NCBI GenBank assembly: GCA_038025085.1
Contig: CM076140.1
Coordinates: 3,040,501 to 3,104,500 of the forward strand
DNA: 64,000 nt
Source of the DNA: Tetragonia tetragonoides
Taxonomy: Eukaryota; Streptophyta; Magnoliopsida; Caryophyllales; Aizoaceae
Direction of reading: 5' to 3'
Below the pieces are notes generated by a model. It had not been told where the DNA came from and searched no databases. It saw nothing but the letters and a program-made list of their open reading frames with translations. Shown in pieces: positions 43,990 through 54,941 of this stretch. The translations under genes and the position numbers were made by a program. Each line of letters begins with the position of its first letter. Position 1 is the stretch's first letter.

Positions 43990-44152
43990 AACTTGTTTAA
44001 GACGGTCTTATTGTAACTTTTAGTGAGACAAGGGTTACTTTTTGGTAAAATAAAGGTCACGACTTATAATAAGTGACCCCGTGCATTTCTAAATAGTGAT
44101 CTCATTTTTTTATGAAGGGTCACAGCTCCCAATAAGACTTAGACAAGACTTG
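43990..44152. mobile_element. Small inverted-repeat MITE (AAGACGGTCTTATTG type)
   Basis: The left end CTTGTTTAAGACGGTCTTATTG and the inward reading of the right end, CAAGTCTTGTCTAAGTCTTA, are imperfect ~22-bp inverted repeats. The interior has GGTCAC / GTGACC words about 75 bp apart that could pair. Target duplication is not clear. Confidence 0.55.
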
Positions 44153-44191
44153 CTCTCGTTTGAGTAGAGTGGGAGTGATTATAATGCATAA

Positions 44192-44270
<79 letters not shown>
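44192..44270. repeat. ATT microsatellite
   Basis: About 26 uninterrupted ATT units (79 bp). It is pure, unlike the AAT array at 1531-1875, and so probably length-polymorphic. Confidence 0.98.
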
Positions 44271-44271
<1 letters not shown>

Positions 44272-45175
44272 CGTCACTATTGCTATTTTAATATCCAGAT
44301 AAAAAGTCACATATTTAAAATAAAATAAGTCACAATTTTGAACTAATTTGTATTTGTATGTCTTATTTTGTCCTTCGCTTGTATAGTTACTGTCCAAGTA
44401 TGCTTTGGGACAACTGTAGCAAATTTTTATTTTGAGGAACTGTCACCAGTCTCATCACCACTCACCATATGATATTATTGCGGACAACAGACGTGATTTT
44501 TCAAAATAGCTAAGCAAGAATAATTATGTTTTTTTTTTTTTTTTTTTTTATAGAGTATTTGGTAAGTACATGTTTTTTCACAGTTGTTCGAGTATTTAAA
44601 TTCGTAATCCTAGCAGGCTATCGAATATCGATCACTCAAGGCCTGTATTAGTTTGTGTCATGGACCTCATGGCTTTTCTGATCCTTATAATATACTCTAC
44701 TCTATTAAAAGCTAGATGTAATTGAGACACTTAATACCTAATCTAATTTCTTAATTAAGAACTGTGCGGAAGCAAATGATACAGAATCATATCCTGATTA
44801 ACATTATAAACAAACGTGTAAGCCTAGACTACTGAGTACACGAGGTTAATCAAACCAAAGTGGTACAGAGAATCCTCACTGAATTGTAAAAGCCATGCGG
44901 AAATGGATATTTTGTGACTCATAATATCAGCATTTATTAGCAAATATACAAACCTCAGCGAATGACAATGGTTATAAAGTCCCGGACATAGTTCATAAAG
45001 AAGATTAGTACTCTAAATAACCATTTTTTTTTATTGGTGCGAACTCTAGAGAACCAATTTGACACACTGAGGAAACCGGCACTGAGCAAGATTAGCTACC
45101 CCCTACTAAACAAAGAGGTAACGTAATCAAAATTTGTAGTATTACTTTCGGAGAATAACTATAATTACATATAAA

Positions 45176-45282
45176 AGGTCTCCTATGAGGCCGACTCAAT
45201 GTGAGACTCTCTCTATAGCACATAAGCATGACATCATGCTTGTTAGAGGGGCCTCACATTGAGGCCGTCTCGTTACGAGTTT
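45176..45282. mobile_element. Short palindromic MITE, copy 2
   Basis: The left arm is GGTCTCCTATGAGGCCGACT then CAATGTGAGACTC, the centre is AAGCATGACATCATGCTT, and the right arm is GGGGCCTCACATTGAGGCCG then TCTCGTTACGAG. It is a near-palindrome related to the elements at 40679-40800 and 46763-46872. Confidence 0.65.
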
Positions 45283-46110
45283 TTGTGAATTACGTTTTGC
45301 TTTATTTTCTGGTTGGTGATTAAGATAGTGAACCACATAAATACCAAAAGTAGGGTACTCTGTTTTTTTATTTTTCTCTTTTTTTCTTTTTCGATGAGGT
45401 TTTTGGTTATCAAGAAACTTTCCTTGTCTCGAAGTTCCTACATACACTAACCGTTTGGATTGTAAAGGTTATTTGTTTTAAAAGGATAACTAAAGTATGA
45501 GCTAGTAAACTGGTTGTGATCATGGACAGACCCAATATGTCTTGAATCAGAATTACCCCAACACATTGTAGCGTATAGGTATGCATTATGGATTTGGCCC
45601 TAGTGGCCTATCTGAAATTGTATTTGTGAATTCTATTTGCTATTTACCCTTTGTATGGGAGGACGCCTCCCCTCTCTTGAAATATTATAAAAATAATTCT
45701 TAAAAAATAATGCTCTTGAAATATGGATCGACTCGTGTAAGATTTTTCATCATTTAATCACACAATAGTAAAGTTACCCTTAAAAAAGATTTATAAAAAA
45801 AAAAAAATCTACCTTGAAAAGAAATGGCTCAATTCTACGATGGTGGCTGGATGAAGAAACTTCCTCCGTTAATTTTTCCGAAAATACATTTTATATTTTC
45901 CGCATTATAAATGATATCATCTTATATGAATTTTATTTGTTGAAAACTTAGGGAGTGTAATTTTCAACTTTACTTTTCTTCATATTTAAGTTAAAGGCTT
46001 GTTAATTGGAAAGGAGAAATATTAACACAAAACAAGTGGAAATTATTATCACATACATATGTCGAGTTGCGAGGTATAGTTCCTCTAGTTCTTATTTTTC
46101 TTTCTATTAT

Positions 46111-46543
46111 GGCCCTGTTTGGCAATTGATTGGTGACATTAGCTGTTGGTTGATAGGTGGTGTCTGGTGGTCGATGGCTGGTATTTTTAGCTGATTTAAT
46201 CGGCTGGTAACATTGGATGTCTAGAAAGAGATGTTTGGTAACATTGGCTGGTAATATTAGCTGGTTATATATGTAAAATGACCTATAAGGACATTCATAT
46301 GATAAAGGAATTTGATGAAATAGAAGTAAATAATTTCAATTCTTTGACTATCTTGTCATTGGACTACATTAATGCCACCAACCATACTCATAAGCTACCC
46401 TGCTTGGCTTTTCAAAAGTTGGCTTGTGGGAACCCAAAAGCCAATCTCACAAGCTAAGATCCAAACACCAATATTGGATGGTGGACTGGTCAAACATCCA
46501 ATTTTACCAAAAGTCATCCCACAAGTCAATATCTAAGCACCCC
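46111..46543. mobile_element. MITE-like block starting GGCCCTGTTTGG
   Basis: The left end GGCCCTGTTTGGCAATTGAT is typical of plant MITEs. The right end reads inward GGGGTGCTTAGATATTG, a weak match. TAT flanks both proposed ends (46108-46110, 46544-46546). The interior has repeated GGCTGGTAACATTGG / GGTTGATAGG words and, near the right end, complementary CCAATCTCACAAG words. Boundaries are tentative. Confidence 0.4.
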
Positions 46544-46762
46544 TATACTTTTCACAGTTTACAAGATGACATGATCATTGATAATTATAACTATCAAACT
46601 TATAAATATGTGATGTTTTAAAAATAAAATTACAAATGACTGAAATGAGTCTAATGATAGTATTTTTACTTTATGAGTAAATGCTTATACTTTTTCTTAA
46701 ATTAACCGTCTGAGTTTAGAATGTGAAACGAAAGGAGTAATATTATTAATAATCACAAAAAC

Positions 46763-46872
46763 TCGAATGAGGCAGCATTAAGGTTAGGCCACTCATACAA
46801 GCATAATATCATACTGACGTCATATTTGGTTATAGAGGATGCCTCACCTTGAGGCCGCCTCATAAGAGACTT
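46763..46872. mobile_element. Short palindromic MITE, copy 3
   Basis: The left arm is ACTCGAATGAGGCAGCATTA, the centre is ATAATATCATACTGACGTCA, and the right arm is GGATGCCTCACCTTGAGGCC then GCCTCATAAGAGACTT. The centre and right arm resemble the copy at 40679-40800 most closely. Confidence 0.65.
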
Positions 46873-46951
46873 ATCGAAGGGAATATTGCCAAGTCAGCTC
46901 GAAGATCAATCCTCTGCTATTACCAAATTAGTATCTTGAATTTTATAGGTA

Positions 46952-47201
46952 GAAATTCATCCCCCTGCTGGCCTGTATTTTATTTTTACATATGAGGAAA
47001 CAAACTGCCAGTTGTGGAATGAAATCAATGTTGATTCCTGTCCTTTTAAGTTCAGATTATTATTGTTTCTTGAGAACCTGAAAATTCATTCCCCTGGCCT
47101 GTATTTTATTTTACATACGAGGAAACAACTGCAAGTTGTGGAATGAAATCAAGGTTAATTCCTGTCCTTTTAAGTTCAGATTATTATTGTTTTTTGGAGA
47201 G
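46952..47201. repeat. ~125-bp tandem duplication in the glucanase promoter
   Basis: Two adjacent imperfect copies, about 46952-47079 and 47080-47201. Each runs AAATTCAT-CCCC, GGCCTGTATTTTATTTT, ACATA-GAGGAAACAA, GTTGTGGAATGAAATCAA and TTCCTGTCCTTTTAAGTTCA, then GATTATTATTGTTT. They differ by a handful of substitutions and short indels. The second copy ends about 20 bp before the TATA box at 47222. Confidence 0.9.
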
Positions 47202-47221
47202 ACTAAGTTCGGATTTTTGTG

Positions 47222-47229
47222 TATAAATA
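47222..47229 (+). promoter_or_regulatory. TATA box of the glucanase gene
   Basis: TATAAATA at 47222-47229 lies 119 bp before the ATG at 47348. That leaves room for a start site near 47255 and a leader of about 90 nt. It is the only good TATA match in the proximal upstream sequence. Confidence 0.65.
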
Positions 47230-47347
47230 CATAAGCATCAATGTCCAAAGGCATACAAGTCTCCCAGATAATTAATCACAACTAAATCATATTTTCAAAT
47301 TAGTTTAATCCCAATAGATCCTTTTTACTAGATACAAAGTGGCTGAA

Positions 47348-49004
47348 ATGGAGCTCTTTTATCGGAATTCGATCCTTTTTGGCACGTTGGTAGTTGTTGC
47401 GACCAGCCTACTACAAGTGCATTTGGCAAGTAAGGCTCTATTATCTTCAACTTTTTTGTAAAGTTATTAGTAAATTTAAGTTCAGTTCAGGGTAGAGAAG
47501 TTCAATTCAGTAAGCTTTAATTTATTTGCGTAAAACGAAGTACAATTTTACTCTTTTTTTTATTATTGTAGATTCACTTAAAAGGAATTTAGTTCAGTAA
47601 AATTTAGTTTAGTTCAGTTAAATTCAGTTCAGTTCAGTTTTGTGCACATAAGTTGAGTAAAAAGAAAGTGAAGAAAAGGACTAAATCCAGCTGGAGATCT
47701 AATTATAAAAGACATAAATGCTTTGATAAAAGGCCCCATTCAAGATGATTACGAGTTACAAGTTTTTGATTTTGAAAATTACTACTCTTTTTATAGTCTT
47801 ATCTCTTTAAAGAAAAACTTTAGGACTAAAATTCACTTTCCTTATACTCCAATTTTGAAATCGACAACAAAAAATCACAAATTGGTTTTTAGATTTCAAA
47901 AATGTTGAATTTAAAAACTAAAAACCACCCTGAACTCTGTCTAACCTTTTCATTATGGTTTTAGTCTCAATATACTAATGTGCTTTATGATCTACTTATC
48001 ATCTATATATGTTCATTACAATGTGCTTATATATATATATATATGCATTATTGTATATGTAAGGTGCTACACTTGGAGTTTGCTATGGGTTGCTAGGAGA
48101 TAATCTTCCACCACCAAGCAGCGTGATAGGCCTCTATAAGCAAGAGAATATCCCGCAATTGAGATTATACGACCCAAATCCAGATGTGCTCAATGCCCTC
48201 AAAGGGTCTGGCATCAAAGTGGCTGTAGGGGTGAAGAACGAAGATATCGCGAACATTGCTAATAACGTTCAAGCATCCATAGATTGGGTTAACAACAATA
48301 TAGTCCCCTATGCTCATGATGTCAATTTTGGGTGGATACTAGTGGGAAATGAGATGGTGCCTGGACCAAATGCTGGGCTCCTCCCTCAAGCCATGAACAA
48401 CATACTTAGCGGCCTCAATGCAGCAGGGTTAACCAACATCATGGTCTCAACCGCTGTCAATGCTGCTGTCCTCGGAACCAGTTACCCGCCTTCAGCTGGA
48501 GATTTTACCAGCGAAGCTAAGGATGCCATGGACGGGATCCTTGTATGGCTCGCGGGCACTAAAAATCCTATTTTGTTCAATGTGTATCCTTACTTTGCTT
48601 ATTCTTCAGACCCCAGCCATATCTCATTAGACTATGCACTATTCAATGCGAGCCAACCTGTGATTGATGGCCAATACCAGTACTTTAGTCTATTCGAGGC
48701 GATGGTGGATGCATTTGTTGCTGCCTTAGAGAAAAATGGTGGGATTAATGTGCCTGTATCGGTATCAGAGACTGGGTGGCCTACTGCTGGTAATGATCCT
48801 TATACAAGCGTTCAAAATGCACAATTTTACAACCAGAAACTTATTGACAAAATGAAGCAAACTGGAACACCAAGAAGGCCATCAGATATTATGGATATCT
48901 TCATATTTGCCATGTTTAATGAAGATCAGAAGCCTGCTGGAGTTGAACAGAATTGGGGGCTTCATTATCCAACCATGTCACCGGTTTATGCTTTGACATT
49001 TTAG
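47348..49004 (+). CDS. Secreted GH17 beta-1,3-glucanase
   Basis: Two exons, 47348-47429 and 48064-49004, give 340 aa. Exon 1 encodes a signal peptide (hydrophobic LFGTLVVVATSLLQVHLA) and the junction codon is split, giving ...HLA-S-ATLGVCYG, the usual start of the mature enzyme. The GH17 TIM barrel is complete. The proton donor is Glu124 in ILVGNEMVP and the nucleophile is Glu263 in VSVSETGWPTAG. The family blocks YDPNPDVLNALKGSGI, NVYPYFAY and FAMFNEDQKP are present. The chain stops right after the barrel (PVYALTF), with no X8/CBM43 module and no GPI signal. It therefore resembles the PR-2 pathogenesis-related endo-beta-1,3-glucanases that attack fungal wall glucan or callose in the apoplast. 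The single intron after the signal peptide is the family's usual position. The promoter has a 125-bp duplication and the intron carries a MITE. Confidence 0.95.
47434..47681. mobile_element. PIF/Harbinger-like MITE in the glucanase intron
   Basis: The 248-bp element is flanked by TAA (47431-47433 and 47682-47684). The left end GGCTCTATTATCTTCAACTT and the right end read inward, GTCCTTTTCTTCACTTTCTT, are degenerate inverted repeats. It aligns with 12074-12344 over most of its length (shared CAACTTTTTTGTAAAG-, AGTTCAGTTCAG- and TGTGCACAT-type segments). The left TAA is bases +2 to +4 of the intron. Confidence 0.7.
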
Positions 49005-49710
49005 GGATGATGTGTAAGGATGTGATCAAATTATTTTGTTTTATACTCCTAATAAGGAAAATTATGTTAAAAAATAGCATGTCATATGGTTTCAATGATA
49101 TTATGGCTGCCTTGTACCATCTTTTTCTTTTGAATAGATAAGGAATCCGAACTCTTAGACCCAGTCACCCAAATGTAGCTAATGTGAGAAACTCTTCCTC
49201 ATTATCTCTCTGACTCTCTCGCGCACACATAGTGGGACATAAGATCCTTACCGCTCTCTCACTACCTCAATAAAGCGTTGTATTCGGAGGTTTCCTGCAG
49301 GGAGAGGATCAATATTATTAAATGTGGAAATACAATCAATTATGCATCATAACTAGGCAATTTTTGATTATGGAGCTCACTGATCACAATTCAGAACAAA
49401 AGTATAATCTATATGCTTTAGTATTATGTATTCAGATAATATCACATTAAACACATTGAACACCAACTGAATTATGCTGATTTATCATCTGCATACGGTA
49501 TCGGATAACCAAAGCATCTTCCCACTTCCTCATTTTAACATTTTACTACTCTGGAGTGGTTGCTCTTTGTTCTGTTCTGACATTCAACAATTTGTTATCT
49601 CAGCTTTTGCTTTAGCTTTGAGCATCCAATTCTCTTCTTTTTACAATTTTATTATTTCCAATTTCACTATAAGAAACATGAGCTCTGTTCTCATTAGTCA
49701 TAATTGATCA
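49005..49710. other. Spacer between glucanase and ITPK genes
   Basis: The glucanase 3' UTR probably occupies the first ~150-250 bp. The remainder is the ITPK promoter and leader. In-frame stops immediately precede the ATG at 49711. No other feature is seen. Confidence 0.5.
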
Positions 49711-50820
49711 ATGATCATGGCCACAAATGAGAAAACTTGCCCTATTACTTCTCCTGATAGGGATATGTATAGTGTAGGATATGCACTCAGTCCTAACAAA
49801 GTTGACACTGTTATCCAACCTTCACTTCTTACCTACGCCCAAAACCATGGCATCAGTCTCATCCAAATCGATCTCAATAAGCCTCTCGTCGAACAAGGTC
49901 CCTTTCTCATCATCTTACACAAAATCTATGGCGAAGATTGGAACCGCCAATTACAAGATTACAAATCCAAACACCCTCATGTCTTAATCATTGATTCCCT
50001 AGACAACATCCAACGCCTCCAAAACCGCATTTCCATGCTCGAATTCATTAACCATCTCCCTCCTTTTCCGTCTTCTCTTGATCTCACTTTTGGGATTCCC
50101 AACCAAGTGGTGATCAATGACGGGAATAAATCCTTGTCTTTGGACTTGGAATATCATCCCTTAAACTTCCCTGTCATCGCGAAACCATTGATGGCCGATG
50201 GCACAGCCAACTCTCACCACATGTGCCTCATCTTCAACTCACAAGCCTTAAGCAAGTTAAACCCACCAGGGCCAGTAGTCCTCCAAGAGTTTGTCAACCA
50301 TGGAGGGCTTCTCTTCAAGGTCTATGTTGCTGGTGACCATGTCAGGTGTGTCAAAAGGCGGTCGTTACCTGATATTATTCCTGAACCCAATTCGGAAAAA
50401 TCAGAAGGTAATGGCATCTTGCCCTTCTCCCAAATTTCTAATGTAGCTGAAGAGGCTGACGCCGAGATGCCACCCATGGATTTTGTTCACCATATCGCCC
50501 AAGGGTTGCGCCACGACTTAAAGCTTCATCTTTTTAACTTTGACATGATTAGGGATGCTAACATGCCTACTAAGTATCTCATCATTGACATCAATTTCTT
50601 TCCCGGTTATGCCAAGTTGCCTGGATTTGAGGCCATGTTGACTGATTTCCTCTTGGATGTTCTAAATCATCATAACAAACAAGCTCCTGTGTTGTATACG
50701 TTATGTCAAAATGATGAAGGATGTCAACTGAAAAATAGCTCTGAGACAGATGTTATACATCAGGAGGAGGGGGAGGGGCAAGGGACATCCGACTGCTCTC
50801 CTTGTACTACAAACAATTGA
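49711..50820 (+). CDS. ITPK1: Inositol-tetrakisphosphate 1-kinase (ITPK1-type)
   Basis: An intronless frame of 369 aa. The frame has a TGA two codons upstream, so translation starts at ATG 49711 or at the better-placed ATG 49717 (ATCATGGCC context, Met3). The protein is an inositol 1,3,4-trisphosphate 5/6-kinase of the ATP-grasp fold. The N-terminal substrate-binding part is SVGYALSPNKVDTVIQPSLL (about 21-40). The ATP-grasp motif FPVIAKPLMADGTANSHHM is at 153-171. The hinge/lid region is VVLQEFVNHGGLLFKVYV (189-206) and GDHVRCVKRRSLPD. Metal-binding residues are Asp278 in FNFDMIRD and Asp293 in IIDINFFPGYAKLPGFE. It phosphorylates inositol phosphates in the cytosolic route to phytate, and plant ITPK1 can also make the pyrophosphate InsP7 that reports phosphate status. 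The C-terminal ~45 residues after VLNHHNK are low-complexity and species-specific. Confidence 0.95.
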   Translation: MIMATNEKTCPITSPDRDMYSVGYALSPNKVDTVIQPSLLTYAQNHGISLIQIDLNKPLVEQGPFLIILHKIYGEDWNRQLQDYKSKHPHVLIIDSLDNIQRLQNRISMLEFINHLPPFPSSLDLTFGIPNQVVINDGNKSLSLDLEYHPLNFPVIAKPLMADGTANSHHMCLIFNSQALSKLNPPGPVVLQEFVNHGGLLFKVYVAGDHVRCVKRRSLPDIIPEPNSEKSEGNGILPFSQISNVAEEADAEMPPMDFVHHIAQGLRHDLKLHLFNFDMIRDANMPTKYLIIDINFFPGYAKLPGFEAMLTDFLLDVLNHHNKQAPVLYTLCQNDEGCQLKNSSETDVIHQEEGEGQGTSDCSPCTTNN

Positions 50821-52579
50821 CCACATTCTACAACATCTTCTATGCGACTATGTCTGTCTTTGATCTGGTGCTATGCCACCCAAACAAAGATGTAATTTTC
50901 TCCGTTTAGTTCTGTTGTTTTCCTCACTGATTGTTAGTTTGTGAGGATATATGTCAAGACTAAGAGTGCGCTATGATAACGACCGGCTGTTTCTTGGTTG
51001 TGTTCATGGCTTCTTTTTTGCAAGTTAGTTTGCTTAGTACTGGATTCTTATCCGGTGTAAGAAAACAATAAGAACATACATGGGGATAATTTATGTTGTT
51101 CATTCTCGTCTCTTTAGTTGTTAATGTTAATTTTTTTGCTAATTAGTTGTCACAATGTTAATAATATCCAGTTTCTGTTCATAATTTTCTTGGTTACATG
51201 CAAGTTTGTAAGTGCGCACTTCTATTTGTTGGTCTCATCGACAAATTTCCTTGGAGAGTCTATCAAAGTTTGTAACTCACATGGAAGTCACTTCTGGTCT
51301 AGTAACCATGAATAAAGTTTGCAAATTTGGTTCATAAGATGGACTAATTACAAGTCTCCTCTACCAGATGTAAAAATCACAGCTTTACATGGCAAAAGTT
51401 AAGTTGTTGAGGATTGGTTTATAATATAATGCTTTTTTTAGGTACAAATATTTTAAGGATAGATACATACGAGGGACCAAGTTCATACTTTGTACAACTA
51501 ATTTTTTTATATATGGCTTGAGCCCTGAAAGAGGTAGCATAGTTGGTTGTGATGTTGGATTTCATGACAAAGAACATGGTTCAAATCCCACAGTATCTAT
51601 GTTTGGAACTCTATATTCAAGTGCTTTTCTTGTTTCCTTTAACTCTGATATTGAGGAGAGGAAGGAAAAAATGCAGAGAATAGGGAAGGGCAATGGGCTG
51701 AGGGAGTGAAGCCTTCATTTATGCAAGCTGTTTGAACAAAGTTTGCTTACAGTGATTTAGCGTTTCCTTTTGTTTGGAGCGCAACATATGCTATGCTACC
51801 CGTTTTGTACCACACAAAACGACTGTTGGTAAACCAAATCAAAAGGAGTACCATGCTGAGGAGTACAAATAGCAAATCTGTCAATCGCAAAGGTGCATTC
51901 TGTTATAGAACAATAGTGAAGATGTGACCATCACTTCCCATCCCATTGGTCATTGTCAAATGTCAATGATCTTTAAGGTTTTAGACAGTGACTGCATTTT
52001 TCTGTTCAAGAAACCATTCATACACCAACCAAGAGATAGCATTTTTCCTTTTGTGTACCTTCACTTCTGGATTGACATGGGCCAAGGGGGGGAGGGGAGA
52101 AGAGGTACTAAAACATTAACTGCACTAACGAAGAATCAAAACCTTTTGATATTTCTCTTTTTGTCGAAAATTTGATCAGGACATCGTAACTTTTCACTTC
52201 TCCAACCATTCCCAAAGATATCAGGAAAAAAATTTGGGAAACTTAAAACTATATATGAGAAAAGAAGAAGGGATCCCTAGAAGAGCAAATTTACCAAGGA
52301 ATCTACTGCTGCAGACCTTAAACCCTACCCTACCTTTCTCCAGCATCAAAACTAAAATTGATATGGACATCAGATTAGCAGTACTCAGCACTGGAAACTT
52401 ATTGCAGTATCTGGGCAAACCACATTAGTTAAAGAGTTCCAACCAAAGCCAGCTGCTGCTTGTATATTCAACCCAGGAAATTAGCTTTCTCCAAACTGAA
52501 TAGAGGGATGACAAAAAACCAAAGATATCTTCCATATAATCTTTCTGCTGTCCAATCAGTCAAAAACATCAATCAAGCT
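50821..52579. other. Convergent 3' region between ITPK and the 52580 gene
   Basis: It holds the 3' UTRs of two converging genes and a probable SINE (about 51500-51720). The remaining sequence is AT-rich with a G-rich patch at 52085-52105. No coding region is supported. Confidence 0.5.
51500..51720 (+). mobile_element. Probable tRNA-derived SINE
   Basis: An A-box-like TAGTTGGTTGTG at 51540-51551 and a B box GGTTCAAATCC at 51578-51588 have the spacing of a tRNA promoter. The flanking sequence does not fold as a tRNA cloverleaf. The A-rich end near 51660-51680 is weak and no target duplication was found, so the boundaries are approximate. Confidence 0.5.
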
Positions 52580-54906
52580 TCAGTCTGATGCACTTGGTTC
52601 AGTGGAAGCTGCACCAGAACATGTAGCGCGAAGTTCACAATGAGACAATATCTTCTGCCACGGGCCACGACACAGTTGGGAACTTGCACTCAGTTCCAGG
52701 ACCTGCAAAATAGATTGTCAAATTTCAAAACACCAGATCATAAGAAGATGCAAAAAATTTAATCAAAGTAAACAGCTGTTCATACAGTGATATAGACAAA
52801 GTGAATCCTAAATTCTAACTCCTAGACATCCTACATTAGTTTGCAATTTCCTTACAATACTACTAGCCAATTTAGCTTCACTTAGATCATGACAACTTTC
52901 TTCAAAGGCATTATCCTAAACTCTCTGCCTATTTGGGTAAGAGGGGCATAGAAAAAGGACAAGGAAGCTTATAATAAGAGTGTAAACAAATTATTTCTGG
53001 GCAAAGGAGTACTAGAAGGTCTTACACAGCACCTAAACCTCCAACCAGATTCAGGTATGCTACAGAAGTAATAGAACACAGAAAAGTAGATGTACTACTT
53101 TCCAACTAAAAATCTCAGTAAAACGAATGCAAAAGTTGCTTACGTTCTGATAGAAGGCATTTATCTCCTCCTCTGTAATCGCTTCATCATCCGCAGCATT
53201 CTCATCCCACCCAAGACGATGTAAAAATGCAAGCTCTTCCTCAGTTGGATCAACAGAAGCATAATCATCTTCCATGGTATGAGAAAAACTCTTCGCTGCT
53301 GTACAGGTTTCTCCATTACGTTTCACCTCATTTCCCGTTTCCACACGAGTGACCTCAGCACTAGTCTGTTCCTTCTGTTCTTTGTCCGGCTTGTCTACAA
53401 TACCAGATGAAACAGAACTTCCAGAGTTAACACTTCCAGATGCGGCATTCAAAGATTTCTTCCTCATAAGATTGAAGAAATCATTTCTGCTCTGGTGTTG
53501 TTTCTCAACCACAGACCCAGGATTCAAACCAAATCCAGATGTCTTACGCTCAGAAGAGGAAAGCTTTGGGTTGCTTGGGTTCTTCAAGGGAAGAGAAGCA
53601 ACAGAAGCAGCAGCAGTAGATTGACCATTAGGAACTCTATTACTGACACTAGTTGTTTGACCCTGAATATCCTTCAAACCAGGGGAAACACCATTCTCAC
53701 GTCCGGGCTTGAGTAGTAGGAGTTTCCCAGAAGAAGGTGATTTTGGGCCATCCCCTCTCACGTTTGTGCGTTGAACAGATTGACCGCCAACCTGCAATGG
53801 TGATAACTGGTGCACACCATTCTTTGGTGCAACCAATCCCTCACCAGATCTCACTGCTGTCTTAGGCTTCAGCTTATCAGATGAATTAACCTAGAAGAAA
53901 AAAATGTAATTGTTGTTAGCTTTCTAAAATTAAAATAAACACAATGCTCATTCTAATAAGGGAACTAAAAAAACCATATCCACCAAGAAGACTCAAATAG
54001 GTCTTGAGCATTCAATTACAGGTAAATTACAGAGCAGTGAAATTGTCAAAAATTGAAGAAGAAAGAAAAAGGAAATGCGTAATTATATTACATATTCAAA
54101 CTAACTCCAATTCGCAAGTTAAATCACAGAGCAGTAAAATTATCAGAAAATAAATAAATCACACAGCAGTAACTAGTCATCAGAATCCAATCACCCATCC
54201 CCACAAAAAGAAAAAGACAAAGCTCAACTTTGCTTCTAAATTCCCCAAAACCAGCATATGATTGCTTTAACAATCCGCAAAGCTAAGTGTGGAGGACAAA
54301 TCCTTATACAATGAGACCCAAGCTTAAAGCTCCTGAACTTTCGATAAACTCGTTATTTTAGTCGCAGATTCAAATGCTAAACAGAAAGCACCAACTACAT
54401 CTCGGGTGTAAACAGAATACAAAAGCCAAATTTTGGGCATATACTACCCTAATATAAAGAATTTCAATAAATGTGCAGACACTATATTTTCATATGCTTC
54501 TCTCTTATTTAAAGCCATGAGGAACCAATGCAGTCTAAAAGAGCACAGAAGCCCATAATCCAAGTCAATTAGTCGAACATACAACTTCAACTCAAGATAC
54601 CCAGCCACTATTACCCCAGAAGGCCCAGATGCAGCAAAAGACACAAGACAACACAATAACAATTTCTAAAAGGGATATTCCACATGGTGCCACTGTAATT
54701 TCTAACATTCTACATGGCCGAATTGTTTTTTTTTCCATTCTACATGGTGCCACTCTGCTATCTACATCCCCTATACCGTGACCTGCCATTGATTTTTCCA
54801 TCCAGAAATCATAAAGTAGCACATTGTTTCAGTTTTTGATTGTAGGGTATAAAGCATTGACCTTTTTGCCCTCTTTCATGTTCTAAAATTCTACATCATG
54901 TCCTTG

Positions 54907-54941
<35 letters not shown>

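Larger units (their letters stand above)
43623..47221. other. MITE-rich spacer between TMEM50 and glucanase genes
   Basis: After the TMEM50 3' region come an inverted-repeat MITE (43990-44152), an ATT microsatellite (44192-44270), two palindromic MITEs (45176-45282, 46763-46872) and a larger MITE-like block (46111-46543). The promoter duplication at 46952-47201 ends the region. Between them (44500-45170, 45300-46100) the sequence is AT-rich and I see nothing in it. Confidence 0.5.

Noticed and set aside
51540..51588. A tRNA gene
   Set aside because: A and B boxes are present but I cannot fold a cloverleaf with acceptor, D and anticodon stems; a SINE head fits better.
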